This document shows positions 44,668 to 53,549 of a stretch of DNA of 64,000 bases, piece by piece. The first letter of the stretch is position 1; every line of letters starts with the position of its first letter. The position numbers and the translations under genes were made by a program. Origin of the DNA: an uncultured Agathobaculum sp. (lineage in GTDB: Bacteria > Bacillota > Clostridia > Oscillospirales > Butyricicoccaceae); NCBI GenBank assembly GCA_944384725.1, contig CALWUJ010000005.1, positions 46,253 to 110,252 on the forward strand, written 5' to 3'. The notes below the pieces were generated by a model. The model did not search any database. It was not told the DNA's origin and saw only the letters and a program-made list of their open reading frames with translations.

Positions 44668-46251
44668 ATGAAGATGCTGTATTATGGCGGTACGATCCAT
44701 ACCATGGAAGAGAATGGACAGGCGGAGGCACTGCTGGTGGACAATGGCGTGATCGCCGCGGTAGGGGAATATGAGCGGTTGCATGCGCGCGCCAAGGATG
44801 CGGCCGAGATTGATCTGGACGGTCGCGTGTTGCTGCCGGCTTTTATCGATGCGCACAGCCATTTTTCCGGTGCGGCTTATGCGATGCTGCAAGCGCCGCT
44901 CGGAGAAACGGTGAATTTTGCGGAAATTGAGGACGCACTGACGCGTTTTATCGCGGATAATCATATTCCCGGTGGGCAGTGGGTAGTCGGCAAGGGGTAT
45001 GACCAGAATGCGCTTGCCGAGCAGCAGCATCCGACGCGCGAGGTGCTTGACCGTGTATCTGCGCGCCATCCCATCATGCTGGTGCATCAGTCGGGGCACA
45101 TGGGTGTGTTCAACACGCTGGCGCTGGAATTGCTCGGCGTCACGCCGGATACACCGGCGCCGGAGGGTGGTGCTATTGGCAAAGAAAATGGTCAGCTGAC
45201 CGGTTATATGGAGGAAAACGCCTTTTTGCAGTACCAGCAGAAGGTTCCCGCGCCCGATTTGGCGGATTTGCTGGATGCCTGCCGACGGGCGCAGCAGCTC
45301 TATGCTTCTTACGGTATTGCAACGGTGCAGGAGGGCATGATGCCGGAAAGTCTGGTGGGATTGTATCAGGCGTTGCTGGCGCACCGGCTGCTCGAACTCG
45401 ACGTGATTGCCTATCCGGGTGTGGACGTGATGGACGATATCTGTGATGCGTTCCCGGAAGCAGTACGGCGGTATGACCGGCATTTTAAGCTTGGTGGCTG
45501 CAAAATGTTTCTGGATGGCTCGCCGCAGGGACGCACGGCATGGATGCGCGCGCCGTATCAAGATGCGGCGGACGGCTACTGCGGTTATCCCACCATGACG
45601 GACGAAGCGCTGCGGCAGGCGCTGACGACGGCTTATCGCAGCGGCATGCAGCCGCTGGCGCACTGCAATGGGGATGCCGCAGCTGCACAATACCTTGCTG
45701 CGATTGCGGCGGTGGAGAAAGAACGTTCGGATTTCCGCGATTTGAGGCCGGTGATGATCCATGCGCAGCTCTTGGCGCGTGACCAAATGGACGAAGTAGC
45801 ACGGCTGGGCGTGATCCCGTCGTTCTTTATCGCGCATATTCATCAGTGGGGTGATGTGCATATCCGCAATTTCGGGATGGAGCGTGCCGCGCACATCAGT
45901 GCGGCGGGGTCCGCGCTCGCGCGCGGTATTCCGTTTACGTTTCATCAGGATACGCCCGTTCTGCCGCCCGATATGCTGCATACGATCTGGTGCGCGGTGC
46001 AGCGCGAGACCAAGGACGGCGTGACGCTGGGCGCAGACGAGCGCATTCCGATTATAGATGCGCTGCGTGCGGTGACGGTCAATGCGGCGCGGCAATATTT
46101 TGAGGAAGCGCGCAAAGGCTCGCTGCGGCCGGGCAAAACCGCCGATTTGGTGCTGCTGGACGCCGACCCGCTCACCGTGTCTCCTGACAAGCTGCGCGAC
46201 ATCCGTGTGCTCGAAACGATCAAGGCAGGAGAAACTGTGTTCCGCGCATAA
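44668..46251 (+). CDS. Amidohydrolase family 3 protein (YtcJ-like)
   Basis: 527 residues. Metal-dependent hydrolase fold: GGTIHTMEENGQAEALLV at the start, the HxH motif in FIDAHSHFSG, a lysine-region motif (GGCKMFLDGSPQGR), histidines in LAHCNGDAA and MIHAQLL, and the late aspartate in TFHQDTPVLPPD. The class deacylates N-substituted amides or similar compounds; the substrate is not predictable. The ATG at 44668 has AAAGAGGG upstream; the frame is open further upstream but that part overlaps the RDD gene out of frame. Confidence 0.88.
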   Translation: MKMLYYGGTIHTMEENGQAEALLVDNGVIAAVGEYERLHARAKDAAEIDLDGRVLLPAFIDAHSHFSGAAYAMLQAPLGETVNFAEIEDALTRFIADNHIPGGQWVVGKGYDQNALAEQQHPTREVLDRVSARHPIMLVHQSGHMGVFNTLALELLGVTPDTPAPEGGAIGKENGQLTGYMEENAFLQYQQKVPAPDLADLLDACRRAQQLYASYGIATVQEGMMPESLVGLYQALLAHRLLELDVIAYPGVDVMDDICDAFPEAVRRYDRHFKLGGCKMFLDGSPQGRTAWMRAPYQDAADGYCGYPTMTDEALRQALTTAYRSGMQPLAHCNGDAAAAQYLAAIAAVEKERSDFRDLRPVMIHAQLLARDQMDEVARLGVIPSFFIAHIHQWGDVHIRNFGMERAAHISAAGSALARGIPFTFHQDTPVLPPDMLHTIWCAVQRETKDGVTLGADERIPIIDALRAVTVNAARQYFEEARKGSLRPGKTADLVLLDADPLTVSPDKLRDIRVLETIKAGETVFRA

Positions 46252-46265
46252 GTGCCAAAAATCCC

Positions 46266-46295
46266 TTGCCTTTCGCTTGCGGGATGCCGTATACT
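46266..46295 (+). promoter_or_regulatory. Promoter of the DUF4317 gene
   Basis: TTGCCT (46266-46271), 18 bases, TATACT (46290-46295). Confidence 0.6.
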
Positions 46296-46346
46296 AAGAC
46301 GGAAGATCATCGGCCCGCACAGGGCGCAGAACAGGAGAGAAGCAAC

Positions 46347-47597
46347 ATGAATATCACCAAGGGCGATGTGCTCGAGCTGCGCCGCCGCTTGAAAAAGACC
46401 GAATGCACCTTCGGGCGTATGTGCGGCTGCTACGTCAACAGCGGTAAGCAGGTGGTGCTCAAATTCAGCGAATCCTTTTCCGAGCTGGAGGAGGACGAGT
46501 TTTATAAATATCTGGAGATCGCCAAGAAAACGCTGTCCGGTACACTGGGCAGCAATCTGCTCGAACTGGAGTTTGACCGCAGCGAATCTGCGGCGGAGCA
46601 TCAGAAGTATCTGCTTGCACTCAAGGAAAGCAAGTTGGGGAATGAGGAACTGCTCGACCGACTGTACGAGCAGATCATTGCGGAGTATGCGTATCCGGGC
46701 AATTATCTGATTTTGGTATATCACGATATTTATGATGTACCGTCCAAAGCAACTTCAGGCGAGGAGCAGGACGAATCTGAGGAGATTTACGAGTACATAC
46801 TTTGTGCCATCTGTCCGGTCGAGTTGTCCAAGCCCGCGCTGGGCTATCGCGAGGACGAAAACCGCATCGGTGCGCGCGTGCGCGACTGGGTGGTTGGTCT
46901 GCCTGATCTGGGATTTGTCTATCCGGCTTTTGCAAACCGCGGAAGCGATGTCAATGCGGTGATGTATTATGTCAAAACCGGCAAAAGCTCGCACCCGGAG
47001 CTGGTCGAGCAGGTGCTCGGCTGTGTGCCGCAGCGCACGGCGGCCGAGGATAAGCAGGCGTTCCGCAGCGTGGTGCTGGATGCCTTTGGAGAGGATGAAG
47101 AGCAGGCGGACGCTGCCTTTTTCCAGATTCAGAAAACCATCAGCGGCATGGTGGCCGAGCGGGAAGAGGACGAGTCCCTGCCGCCGGTCAGCCTGACGGC
47201 GGAGACACTGTCCGGTCTTGCTACCGAGGCAGAGGTGCCGGAAAAGGTGCGCGAATTGATGGAAAAGAGCTATACGCATGTGTTTGGCGATACGCCACCG
47301 GTGGCGGACAACGTGCTGGACAGCAAGTTGGTCGAGGAAGGCACGGCGCGCGCGCATACGGCGGCGCTTGAGCAGAAGGTGGCGGTTCTGCAGCAGGAGC
47401 TGGCAGCACAGGCGGCGCTGCGCGCCGATGCGGAGGACGATACGCCGTGGCGCGAGGATACGGAGATCGAGCTGCATGTGCCAGAAGAACGGGCAAGCCG
47501 CATCCGTGCGGACGTGGTGGATGGGCAGAAGTGTCTGCTGATTCCGCTTGAGGAAGGCGAGCATGCCCGCATCAACGGTGTAGAGCAGCCGCTGTAA
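46347..47597 (+). CDS. DUF4317 family protein
   Basis: 416 residues, soluble. The N-terminus MNITKGDVLELRRRLKKTECTFGRMCGCYV is the hallmark of DUF4317, a family common in gut Clostridia with no assigned function. The C-terminal part is Ala/Glu-rich with a probable coiled coil (EQKVAVLQQELAAQAAL). Start chosen at 46347 behind AGGAGAG. A terminator follows. Confidence 0.85.
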   Translation: MNITKGDVLELRRRLKKTECTFGRMCGCYVNSGKQVVLKFSESFSELEEDEFYKYLEIAKKTLSGTLGSNLLELEFDRSESAAEHQKYLLALKESKLGNEELLDRLYEQIIAEYAYPGNYLILVYHDIYDVPSKATSGEEQDESEEIYEYILCAICPVELSKPALGYREDENRIGARVRDWVVGLPDLGFVYPAFANRGSDVNAVMYYVKTGKSSHPELVEQVLGCVPQRTAAEDKQAFRSVVLDAFGEDEEQADAAFFQIQKTISGMVAEREEDESLPPVSLTAETLSGLATEAEVPEKVRELMEKSYTHVFGDTPPVADNVLDSKLVEEGTARAHTAALEQKVAVLQQELAAQAALRADAEDDTPWREDTEIELHVPEERASRIRADVVDGQKCLLIPLEEGEHARINGVEQPL

Positions 47598-47615
47598 TTT
47601 TCCCAAAATGCACAG

Positions 47616-47645
47616 AGGACGGGGCAAAACCCCCGTCCTTTTGCA
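47616..47645 (+). terminator. Terminator of the DUF4317 gene
   Basis: AGGACGGGG pairs with CCCCGTCCT around a short CAAAAC loop and is followed by TTTTGC. Confidence 0.8.
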
Positions 47646-47694
47646 TATAAATAGGGAAAAGAAGGCGCATTTTCCGTTTTTTGAGCGGATAACA

Positions 47695-47724
47695 TTGAAT
47701 ATGGTGGGGAAAGTGTGCTATAAT
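47695..47724 (+). promoter_or_regulatory. Promoter of rlmB
   Basis: TTGAAT (47695-47700), 18 bases, TATAAT (47719-47724). Confidence 0.7.
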
Positions 47725-47757
47725 GCCAATATCTAAGGTTTTTTGGAGCGTAGGAAT

Positions 47758-48531
47758 ATGGCTGATAACAAAAATAGACGCCGTCCCCCGCGGGAGGACG
47801 ACGGTACGCTGATCGAAGGGCGCAATGCAGTGCTGGAAACCTTGCGCGCAGGCCGTGCGGTTGACAAGGTTTTTGTGGCTGAGGGTGCGCGTATTGGCGA
47901 TGTGGCGGCGGAAGCGCGGCGGCATGGCGTGCCGGTGGTCACTTGTGACCGCCGCAAGCTCGACCATATGAGCCCGACCGGCAATCATCAGGGTGTGATC
48001 GCGCAGGCCGCGGCGCAGGAATATGTTTCGCTGGACGATATTTTCCGCGTGGCGGAAGAGCGCGGAGAGGTGCCGCTGATTGTGGTGTGCGACGGTATTG
48101 AGGACCCGCATAATCTGGGTGCAATCATCCGCTCGGCGGAAACAGCTGGCGCACATGGCGTGATTATCCCCAAGCGCCGCGCGGTTGGTCTGACGGCGGC
48201 AGTGGCGCGCGCCGCAGCGGGTGCATTGGCCTATGTAGGCGTGCACAAGGCAAACAACCTTGCCGCGACGCTGGATGAGATGAAGGAGCGCGGCGTGTGG
48301 CTGTTCGGTGCAGAAGCCGACGGCACGGTCGGGCTGTATGAGGCGGCTTTTGACCGTCCCACGGCAATCGTGATTGGTTCGGAAGGACAGGGGCTCAGTC
48401 GCCTGACGAGAGATAAATGTGATTACATCGTCAGCATTCCGATGCGCGGCCGGGTCAATTCATTGAATGCATCCAATGCGGCGGCAGTACTGCTGTTTGA
48501 AGCGGTGCGCCGCCGGACGCAGGCCGATTAA
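47758..48531 (+). CDS. rlmB: 23S rRNA 2'-O-ribose methyltransferase (RlmB/TrmH family)
   Basis: 257 residues. A small N-terminal substrate-binding domain (LIEGRNAVLETLRAGRAVDKVFV) is followed by a SPOUT methyltransferase with motif 1 DGIEDPHNLGAIIRSAETAG, motif 2 IVIGSEGQGLSRL and motif 3 IPMRGRVNSLNASNAAAVLL. These are the RlmB pattern; TrmH-family rRNA targets vary, so the exact G2251-type site is by homology. I choose the ATG at 47758; a TTG at 47743 is less likely. Confidence 0.92.
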   Translation: MADNKNRRRPPREDDGTLIEGRNAVLETLRAGRAVDKVFVAEGARIGDVAAEARRHGVPVVTCDRRKLDHMSPTGNHQGVIAQAAAQEYVSLDDIFRVAEERGEVPLIVVCDGIEDPHNLGAIIRSAETAGAHGVIIPKRRAVGLTAAVARAAAGALAYVGVHKANNLAATLDEMKERGVWLFGAEADGTVGLYEAAFDRPTAIVIGSEGQGLSRLTRDKCDYIVSIPMRGRVNSLNASNAAAVLLFEAVRRRTQAD

Positions 48532-48552
48532 AGGAGGCAAACGGATAAGGAT

Positions 48553-50874
48553 ATGGACAGAAAAGACGAAACCATGAATCTGGAAGCGATCAAGGCAATG
48601 CTCAGCGACGTACCGGATGGGGATGAGTTCGATCTGGATTCAATTATCGCTGAGGTAGAGGGTGGTACGCCGGCGCCATCGCGTCAGGTGCCTCGCTCCG
48701 AGCCAGCGACTTTCCGAGCGGCACCGGAGCAACCGGCGCCCAAAGCAGAGCCACCAAAGGCGGCACCGCGGGTACATGTGCCTGAGCCGGAACCGCCGAA
48801 GGCAGCGCCGGTACAGGCAGCAGCTGCTGCACCGCAGACCGCGCCGCGCACTGCACCGAAAAAGCGTGCGCCGCGCAGGGCTGAACCAGAAGAAGAGCAA
48901 ATTCCGGATCTGACCGCTTTTGAGGAGGCGGAACAGGACGAGCGCGCGGCGCGTATTGCAGCGCGCGAAGCCAAAGCGGCCGCCCGTCAGGAAAAAGCCG
49001 CAGCCAAGGCAGCAGCCCGGCAGGCAAAGCGTGAAGCAAAGTTAGCCGCCAAGCAGGCTGCGGAAGCGGAAGAGGAATATGACGATATGCTGGATCTTCC
49101 GGAAGAAGGCATGCATCAGGCGACTTCCTCCAAGCATGCGGATCGCGGTGTGAAAATGACGCGCAAGGAAGCCCGCGCGGCGCGCATTGCGGCCGAGCAG
49201 GCGGAAGAGGAAGAGGAAATCCAATTGCGCGATCCTGCGCAGGCGCAGCGCGCATTCAAGCGGCGCACGCAGGGCTTATCCGCGCGTTCGATCGTTGTGC
49301 TGATCCTTGCGATTGCTGCGGCATATCTCAGTCTTGCGCCCGGCATTGAAGTGCTGCCGATCCCGGCGGCGATAGATGTCGTGGAAAATCCGACGATTGG
49401 CATCGGCATCTTGCTGCTGCTGCAATTCATCGCGCTGTTTGTCGGCATTGACGTGTTTGGCATGGGTTTTTACAATTTGCTGCACGGCATGCCCGACCGC
49501 GCTTCACTGGTGTCGTTTGCCATCCTTGCAGCGCTGCTGCACGGGGCATCCATCATCGTATTTGATAACCAGTCCGGCGTGCAGATTCCGTATCTGGCGG
49601 TCAGTATCCTGCTGTTGTATGCGGCAATGCGCGAGGAACGCGGTCGTTTTGCCGCGCGTGCCCGCGCGTATCAGGCAATCTGCTCGGCAGAGCAGCCCGC
49701 GGCTATTTACAGCCATTATGATGCGGAAGACGATGCCTGCCGCGCGGTCAAGGGGCCGCTGCATGCGGAAAAAGCATTTCTGACCGAAATGGAGCGTCCG
49801 GATACTGTGGATCGATTCTCCATGATCTATGTACCGGTCGCGCTGGCGGCTTCGATCATTTTTGCGTTGCTTGCTTCGGTCGGCCGCGGAGAACCGGTGC
49901 GATTCTTTTGGGCATTTTCCGCCATTTTGTCGGTTTCTGCACCGCTCGGCTTGATTTGCGCGTTTGGCGCAAGCTATAAGAATGTTTCCCGCCGTCTGCT
50001 GGCTTCGGGCGCGGCAATTGCGGGTGCACGGCAGGCCAATTTGCTGCGCGGCACGGAGGAGGTCGTGCTGACTGAGAACGATTTGTTCCCATCCGGTTCG
50101 ATCAGTCTGGAATCGTTGCAGAACATGGGGCGCTTGTCGGATGACAAGGTGCTTGCCTGTGCGGCAGCGCTGGCGGATGCAGCGGGTCTGGAACTGGGCC
50201 GTGTGCTGACCGATGCCACGCGCGAGCGCTACGGTGTGACGCTCGCGGCGCGCAATGTGCAGGCAGTGGAAGGCGGTCTGACGGGTGATATTGGCACCAG
50301 CCGCGTGGTACTGGGTACGGCGGCGCTGATGGTCAAGATGGGGATTCGCATTCCCTCCGGTCAGGGCGAGCAGGTCTGCTCATATCTGGTTGTGGATAAT
50401 GCGCTGGCAGGTGTACTCACGCTGCGCTACCAGCCGACCAAGCATACTTACCGCGCCATGCGCATGATGCGCCGCATGCATATGAATGCGGTACTGGCGG
50501 TGCGGGATTTCAATATCTCTCCCGCGATGGTGGAGGCTGAATTTGATTTGCGCCGCGGCTTTGCCGACCAGCCTGATTCGGCTGGCGTGACGCGTCTGCT
50601 CGATCCGAACTACTCCAATGGAGATGCCCCTGCCGCTATTTTGACGCGCGAAGGCGCGGGTGCGTTTGTGCAGGTGCTGCGGTGTGCAGACAAGCTGGCT
50701 GGCGCGGTACGCTCTGCGCTGACGCTGGGTGCATTCGCGGGCGTTTGCGGCATGCTGATCGTTGCCTATTTGGTTTCGCAGAATGCGGCGGATGCACTTC
50801 CGGTGACGAATTTGCTGCTGTATTTGCTGCTTTGGTATGTCCCTGTATTCATCATCACACAGCAAACCCACTAA
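48553..50874 (+). CDS. Large membrane protein resembling a catalytically degenerate P-type ATPase
   Basis: 773 residues. Residues 1-230 are Ala/Pro/Glu-rich with basic coiled-coil stretches (KAAARQEKAAAKAAAR). Membrane segments follow from about 245. From 455 on it resembles a heavy-metal P-type ATPase: SAPLGL (462) where ACPCAL would be, GAAIAGARQANLLRGTEEVV, an N-domain-like EGGLTGDIGTSRVVLGTAALM, a P-domain-like LAGVLTLRYQPTKHTYRAM, and DAPAAIL before the last helices. The phosphorylation motif DKTGT is replaced by TENDL (507-511), and GDGxND is missing, so no ATP-driven pumping is expected. AAAGGAGG precedes the ATG at a long 15 bases. Confidence 0.7.
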   Translation: MDRKDETMNLEAIKAMLSDVPDGDEFDLDSIIAEVEGGTPAPSRQVPRSEPATFRAAPEQPAPKAEPPKAAPRVHVPEPEPPKAAPVQAAAAAPQTAPRTAPKKRAPRRAEPEEEQIPDLTAFEEAEQDERAARIAAREAKAAARQEKAAAKAAARQAKREAKLAAKQAAEAEEEYDDMLDLPEEGMHQATSSKHADRGVKMTRKEARAARIAAEQAEEEEEIQLRDPAQAQRAFKRRTQGLSARSIVVLILAIAAAYLSLAPGIEVLPIPAAIDVVENPTIGIGILLLLQFIALFVGIDVFGMGFYNLLHGMPDRASLVSFAILAALLHGASIIVFDNQSGVQIPYLAVSILLLYAAMREERGRFAARARAYQAICSAEQPAAIYSHYDAEDDACRAVKGPLHAEKAFLTEMERPDTVDRFSMIYVPVALAASIIFALLASVGRGEPVRFFWAFSAILSVSAPLGLICAFGASYKNVSRRLLASGAAIAGARQANLLRGTEEVVLTENDLFPSGSISLESLQNMGRLSDDKVLACAAALADAAGLELGRVLTDATRERYGVTLAARNVQAVEGGLTGDIGTSRVVLGTAALMVKMGIRIPSGQGEQVCSYLVVDNALAGVLTLRYQPTKHTYRAMRMMRRMHMNAVLAVRDFNISPAMVEAEFDLRRGFADQPDSAGVTRLLDPNYSNGDAPAAILTREGAGAFVQVLRCADKLAGAVRSALTLGAFAGVCGMLIVAYLVSQNAADALPVTNLLLYLLLWYVPVFIITQQTH

Positions 50875-50880
50875 AACATA

Positions 50881-50919
50881 AAAAAGCAGGTCTGGATGAA
50901 AAATCCAGACCTGCTTTTT
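50881..50919. terminator. Bidirectional terminator
   Basis: AAAAAGCAGGTCTGGAT pairs with ATCCAGACCTGCTTTTT around a five-base loop. It can stop the large membrane gene from the left and the tiny minus-strand ORF from the right. Confidence 0.9.
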
Positions 50920-50980
50920 GCCATAAGAGGCAATGGGGGAAAGGTTCACCGCCCGGGGCGGTAAAAAAGAGAGAGAAAAA

Positions 50981-51067
50981 TCATATAGGCAGGACGGAGG
51001 CTACCGAAAAAACGGCAAGCGCAATCGCCAGCACAGCGGCTGCGGTAGCAAGATAGGCTTGTGTCAT
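50981..51067 (-). CDS. 28-residue hydrophobic membrane peptide
   Basis: On the minus strand, ATG at 51067 is preceded by AAGGAGGGGG about six bases away and reads MTQAYLATAAAVLAIALAVF followed by SVASVLPI and a TGA at 50983-50981. The product is one transmembrane helix with little outside it. A strong ribosome-binding site, a TATAGT/TATAAA-rich upstream stretch and a terminator facing it support expression. It could be a small membrane regulator or a type I toxin-like peptide; I recognise no family. Confidence 0.6.
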   Translation of the reverse strand: MTQAYLATAAAVLAIALAVFSVASVLPI

Positions 51068-51227
51068 GGGAACCCCCTCCTTGGTCGTGTCAAAAACTTT
51101 ATACTATATAAACGTATGATGCGCCGATTTTGTGACACAAATAATGTAAAAATTAAAAAATTTTTGTCAGCCCTAGTTTGATGCAGGGGAATGGAAGAAC
51201 AGGCGTAAAAAATGCACAAAAAACAGC

Positions 51228-51256
51228 TTGCATGCGCACGTACAATAGTGTATAAT
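51228..51256 (+). promoter_or_regulatory. Promoter of the EF-G-like gene
   Basis: TTGCAT (51228-51233), 17 bases, TATAAT (51251-51256). A leader of about 70 bases follows. Confidence 0.8.
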
Positions 51257-51330
51257 TACAAATAAGGGAGTCGTTCCCGCTAACAAAGCGCCCGCATAAT
51301 AAGGCTCGGGCAGGGGAGTGTTTATCAACT

Positions 51331-53415
51331 ATGGCCAATTACCCGGTTAACAAGATTCGTAACGTATGTCTGATGGGACATGGCGGCGACGGTAAGACCT
51401 CGCTCGTCGAAAGTATGCTGTATATCGCCGGTGTAACCGATCGTGTCGGCAAGATCACGGACGGCAACACGGTTTGCGATTTTGACCCCGAAGAAATTAA
51501 GCGTCAGTTTTCGATTTCCACGGCGGTCGCACCGATCGAGTGGAACGGCTGTAAGATCAATTTGCTGGATACGCCGGGTTTCTTTGATTTCGAAAGCGAA
51601 GTCAATTGCGCCCTGCGCGTAGCAGAATCCGCACTGATTATCGCCACCGGCAAGTCCGGCCCGGGTGTCGGCACGGAAAAGGCGTGGGAGCGCTGCGAGG
51701 CGCGCGCGATGCCGCGTATGTTCTACATCTCCAAGATCGACGAAGAAAACTCGGATTACTATACTTCGCTGCATAAGCTGCAAAAGCAGTTCGGCGTATC
51801 GGTTGCGCCGATCGTGGTGCCGATTTTTGAAGGCAATCGCGATACCGTCGGCATTGTAGACTGCGTCATCCGCAAGGCTTATCGCATGGAAGGCAATAAG
51901 CGTGTCGAGATCCCGATCCCGGAAGATATGAAGGAGCGTATCGACCAGCACCGTGCGGCGCTGTGCGAAAACGTAGCAGAGCTTTCCGAAGAGCTGATGG
52001 AACGCTACTTTGCGGGCGAGGAGTTCTCGGACGAAGAACTGATCGCCGGCATCCGTCAGGGTGTTAAGGATTTGGTCATTGCGCCGGTATTCTGCGGTAC
52101 CGCAGCAACCGGCATCGGTTCCTATGCACTCTTGAAGGGCATTGCGGACTACATGCCGTCTCCGGACGAAAAGCCGGTTGAGATCTGTGAAGATGAAAAG
52201 GGCGAACTGATCGAAATCAACTGCACGCCCAATGGCTCGACCTGCGCATTTGTATTCAAGACAGTTGCCGACCAGTACGGCCGCTTCTCGTATTTCAAGG
52301 TGATGTCGGGCGAAGTGAAGCAGGATATGACGCTGGTCAACAAGCGCGCAGACGCGAACGAAAAGATGGGCCACATCTATACAGTCTGCGGCAAAAAGAC
52401 CACGGAAGTTCCGGTGGTTGGTTGCGGCGACATCGGCGCGGTTTCCAAACTGGTCACCACCAAGACTGGCGACACGCTTTCGATGAGCGTGCGCAAGGTT
52501 GAACTGGAGCCGATCGAGTTTGCGCCGCCGTGCTATACGCAGGGCATTGCGCCGAAGGTGAAGGGCGCGGAAGAAAAGATTTCCGCTGGTTTGGCGCGTC
52601 TGCATGACGAGGACCCATCCTTCGAGACCGAGTTCAACCCGGAAACCAAGCAGCATACCATTTCGGGCGCGGGTGACATTCATCTGGATGTGTTGTGTGC
52701 CAAGCTTAAGGATAAGTTTGGCGTCGAAGTGCAGCTGACTGCGCCGATTGTGCCGTACCGTGAGAAGATCCGTAAGCCGGTAACGGTGGAAGGCAAGCAT
52801 AAGAAGCAGTCCGGCGGCCATGGCCAGTACGGTCATGTCAAGATGGAATTTGCACCGTATCCGGAAGGCGATTATCTGTTTGAGGAGAAGATTTTCGGTG
52901 GTTCTGTTCCGAAGAACTTCCATCCGGCGGTCGATAAGGGCATCCGCGAGGCCATGGAGCACGGCGTGCTGGCAGGCTATCCGATGGTTGGGCTGCGTGC
53001 AACTCTGCTCGACGGCTCTTACCACGATGTCGACTCCAACGAACTGTCCTTTAAGATGGCAGCGCGCTTGGCGTATAAATCGGGCATCCCGCAGGCAAGC
53101 CCGGTTCTGCTCGAGCCTGTCTGCTCCATGAAGGTTGTCATTCCGGATGCTTACATGGGCGATGTCATCGGCGATTTGAACAAGCGCCGCGGCCGCATTA
53201 TGGGCATGAATCCGATCGAAGGCGGCAAGCAGGAGATTCTGGCTGAGTGCCCGATGGCAGAGCTGGCTGACTATGCAATCACGCTGCGCTCGATGACGCA
53301 GGGACGCGGCTCGTTCGTTTCCAAGTTTGAGCGTTACGACGAAGCGCCCGCACAGGTGCAGGAAAAGGTCATCGCGGAGAACAAGGCGAGACTGGAAGCA
53401 CTCAATAAGGAATAA
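51331..53415 (+). CDS. EF-G-like translational GTPase paralogue
   Basis: 694 residues with the full EF-G domain order. The P-loop is GHGGDGKTS (16-24) rather than the usual AHIDAGKTT, the G3 motif is DTPGFFDF with phenylalanine in place of the catalytic histidine of DTPGHVDF, and G4 is SKID rather than NKMD. The C-terminal domain IV motif GGHGQYGHVKMEF is intact. This is the second EF-G-like group found beside canonical FusA in many Clostridia and Actinobacteria. It is isolated from rpsL/rpsG/tuf, so it is not the housekeeping gene. Confidence 0.88.
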   Translation: MANYPVNKIRNVCLMGHGGDGKTSLVESMLYIAGVTDRVGKITDGNTVCDFDPEEIKRQFSISTAVAPIEWNGCKINLLDTPGFFDFESEVNCALRVAESALIIATGKSGPGVGTEKAWERCEARAMPRMFYISKIDEENSDYYTSLHKLQKQFGVSVAPIVVPIFEGNRDTVGIVDCVIRKAYRMEGNKRVEIPIPEDMKERIDQHRAALCENVAELSEELMERYFAGEEFSDEELIAGIRQGVKDLVIAPVFCGTAATGIGSYALLKGIADYMPSPDEKPVEICEDEKGELIEINCTPNGSTCAFVFKTVADQYGRFSYFKVMSGEVKQDMTLVNKRADANEKMGHIYTVCGKKTTEVPVVGCGDIGAVSKLVTTKTGDTLSMSVRKVELEPIEFAPPCYTQGIAPKVKGAEEKISAGLARLHDEDPSFETEFNPETKQHTISGAGDIHLDVLCAKLKDKFGVEVQLTAPIVPYREKIRKPVTVEGKHKKQSGGHGQYGHVKMEFAPYPEGDYLFEEKIFGGSVPKNFHPAVDKGIREAMEHGVLAGYPMVGLRATLLDGSYHDVDSNELSFKMAARLAYKSGIPQASPVLLEPVCSMKVVIPDAYMGDVIGDLNKRRGRIMGMNPIEGGKQEILAECPMAELADYAITLRSMTQGRGSFVSKFERYDEAPAQVQEKVIAENKARLEALNKE

Positions 53416-53430
53416 AACATTGATTTTGTC

Positions 53431-53461
53431 AAAAACCGGCTGTTTCGGCAGCCGGTTTTTT
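53431..53461 (+). terminator. Terminator of the EF-G-like gene
   Basis: AAAACCGGCTG pairs with CAGCCGGTTTT around a six-base loop, then more T. Confidence 0.9.
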
Positions 53462-53505
53462 GTTGGTGTGAGCGGCGCAGCAGGGTAGACGAAAAAAGGA
53501 ATTTG

Positions 53506-53514
53506 TGATATAAT
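53506..53514 (+). promoter_or_regulatory. Extended -10 promoter element of the flavodiiron gene
   Basis: TGATATAAT (53506-53514), a TGn-extended consensus -10, 35 bases before the start codon. I see no clear -35. Confidence 0.6.
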
Positions 53515-53549
53515 TTTAACAAATTCTGAAAATACGGAGGTTTCTTGCG

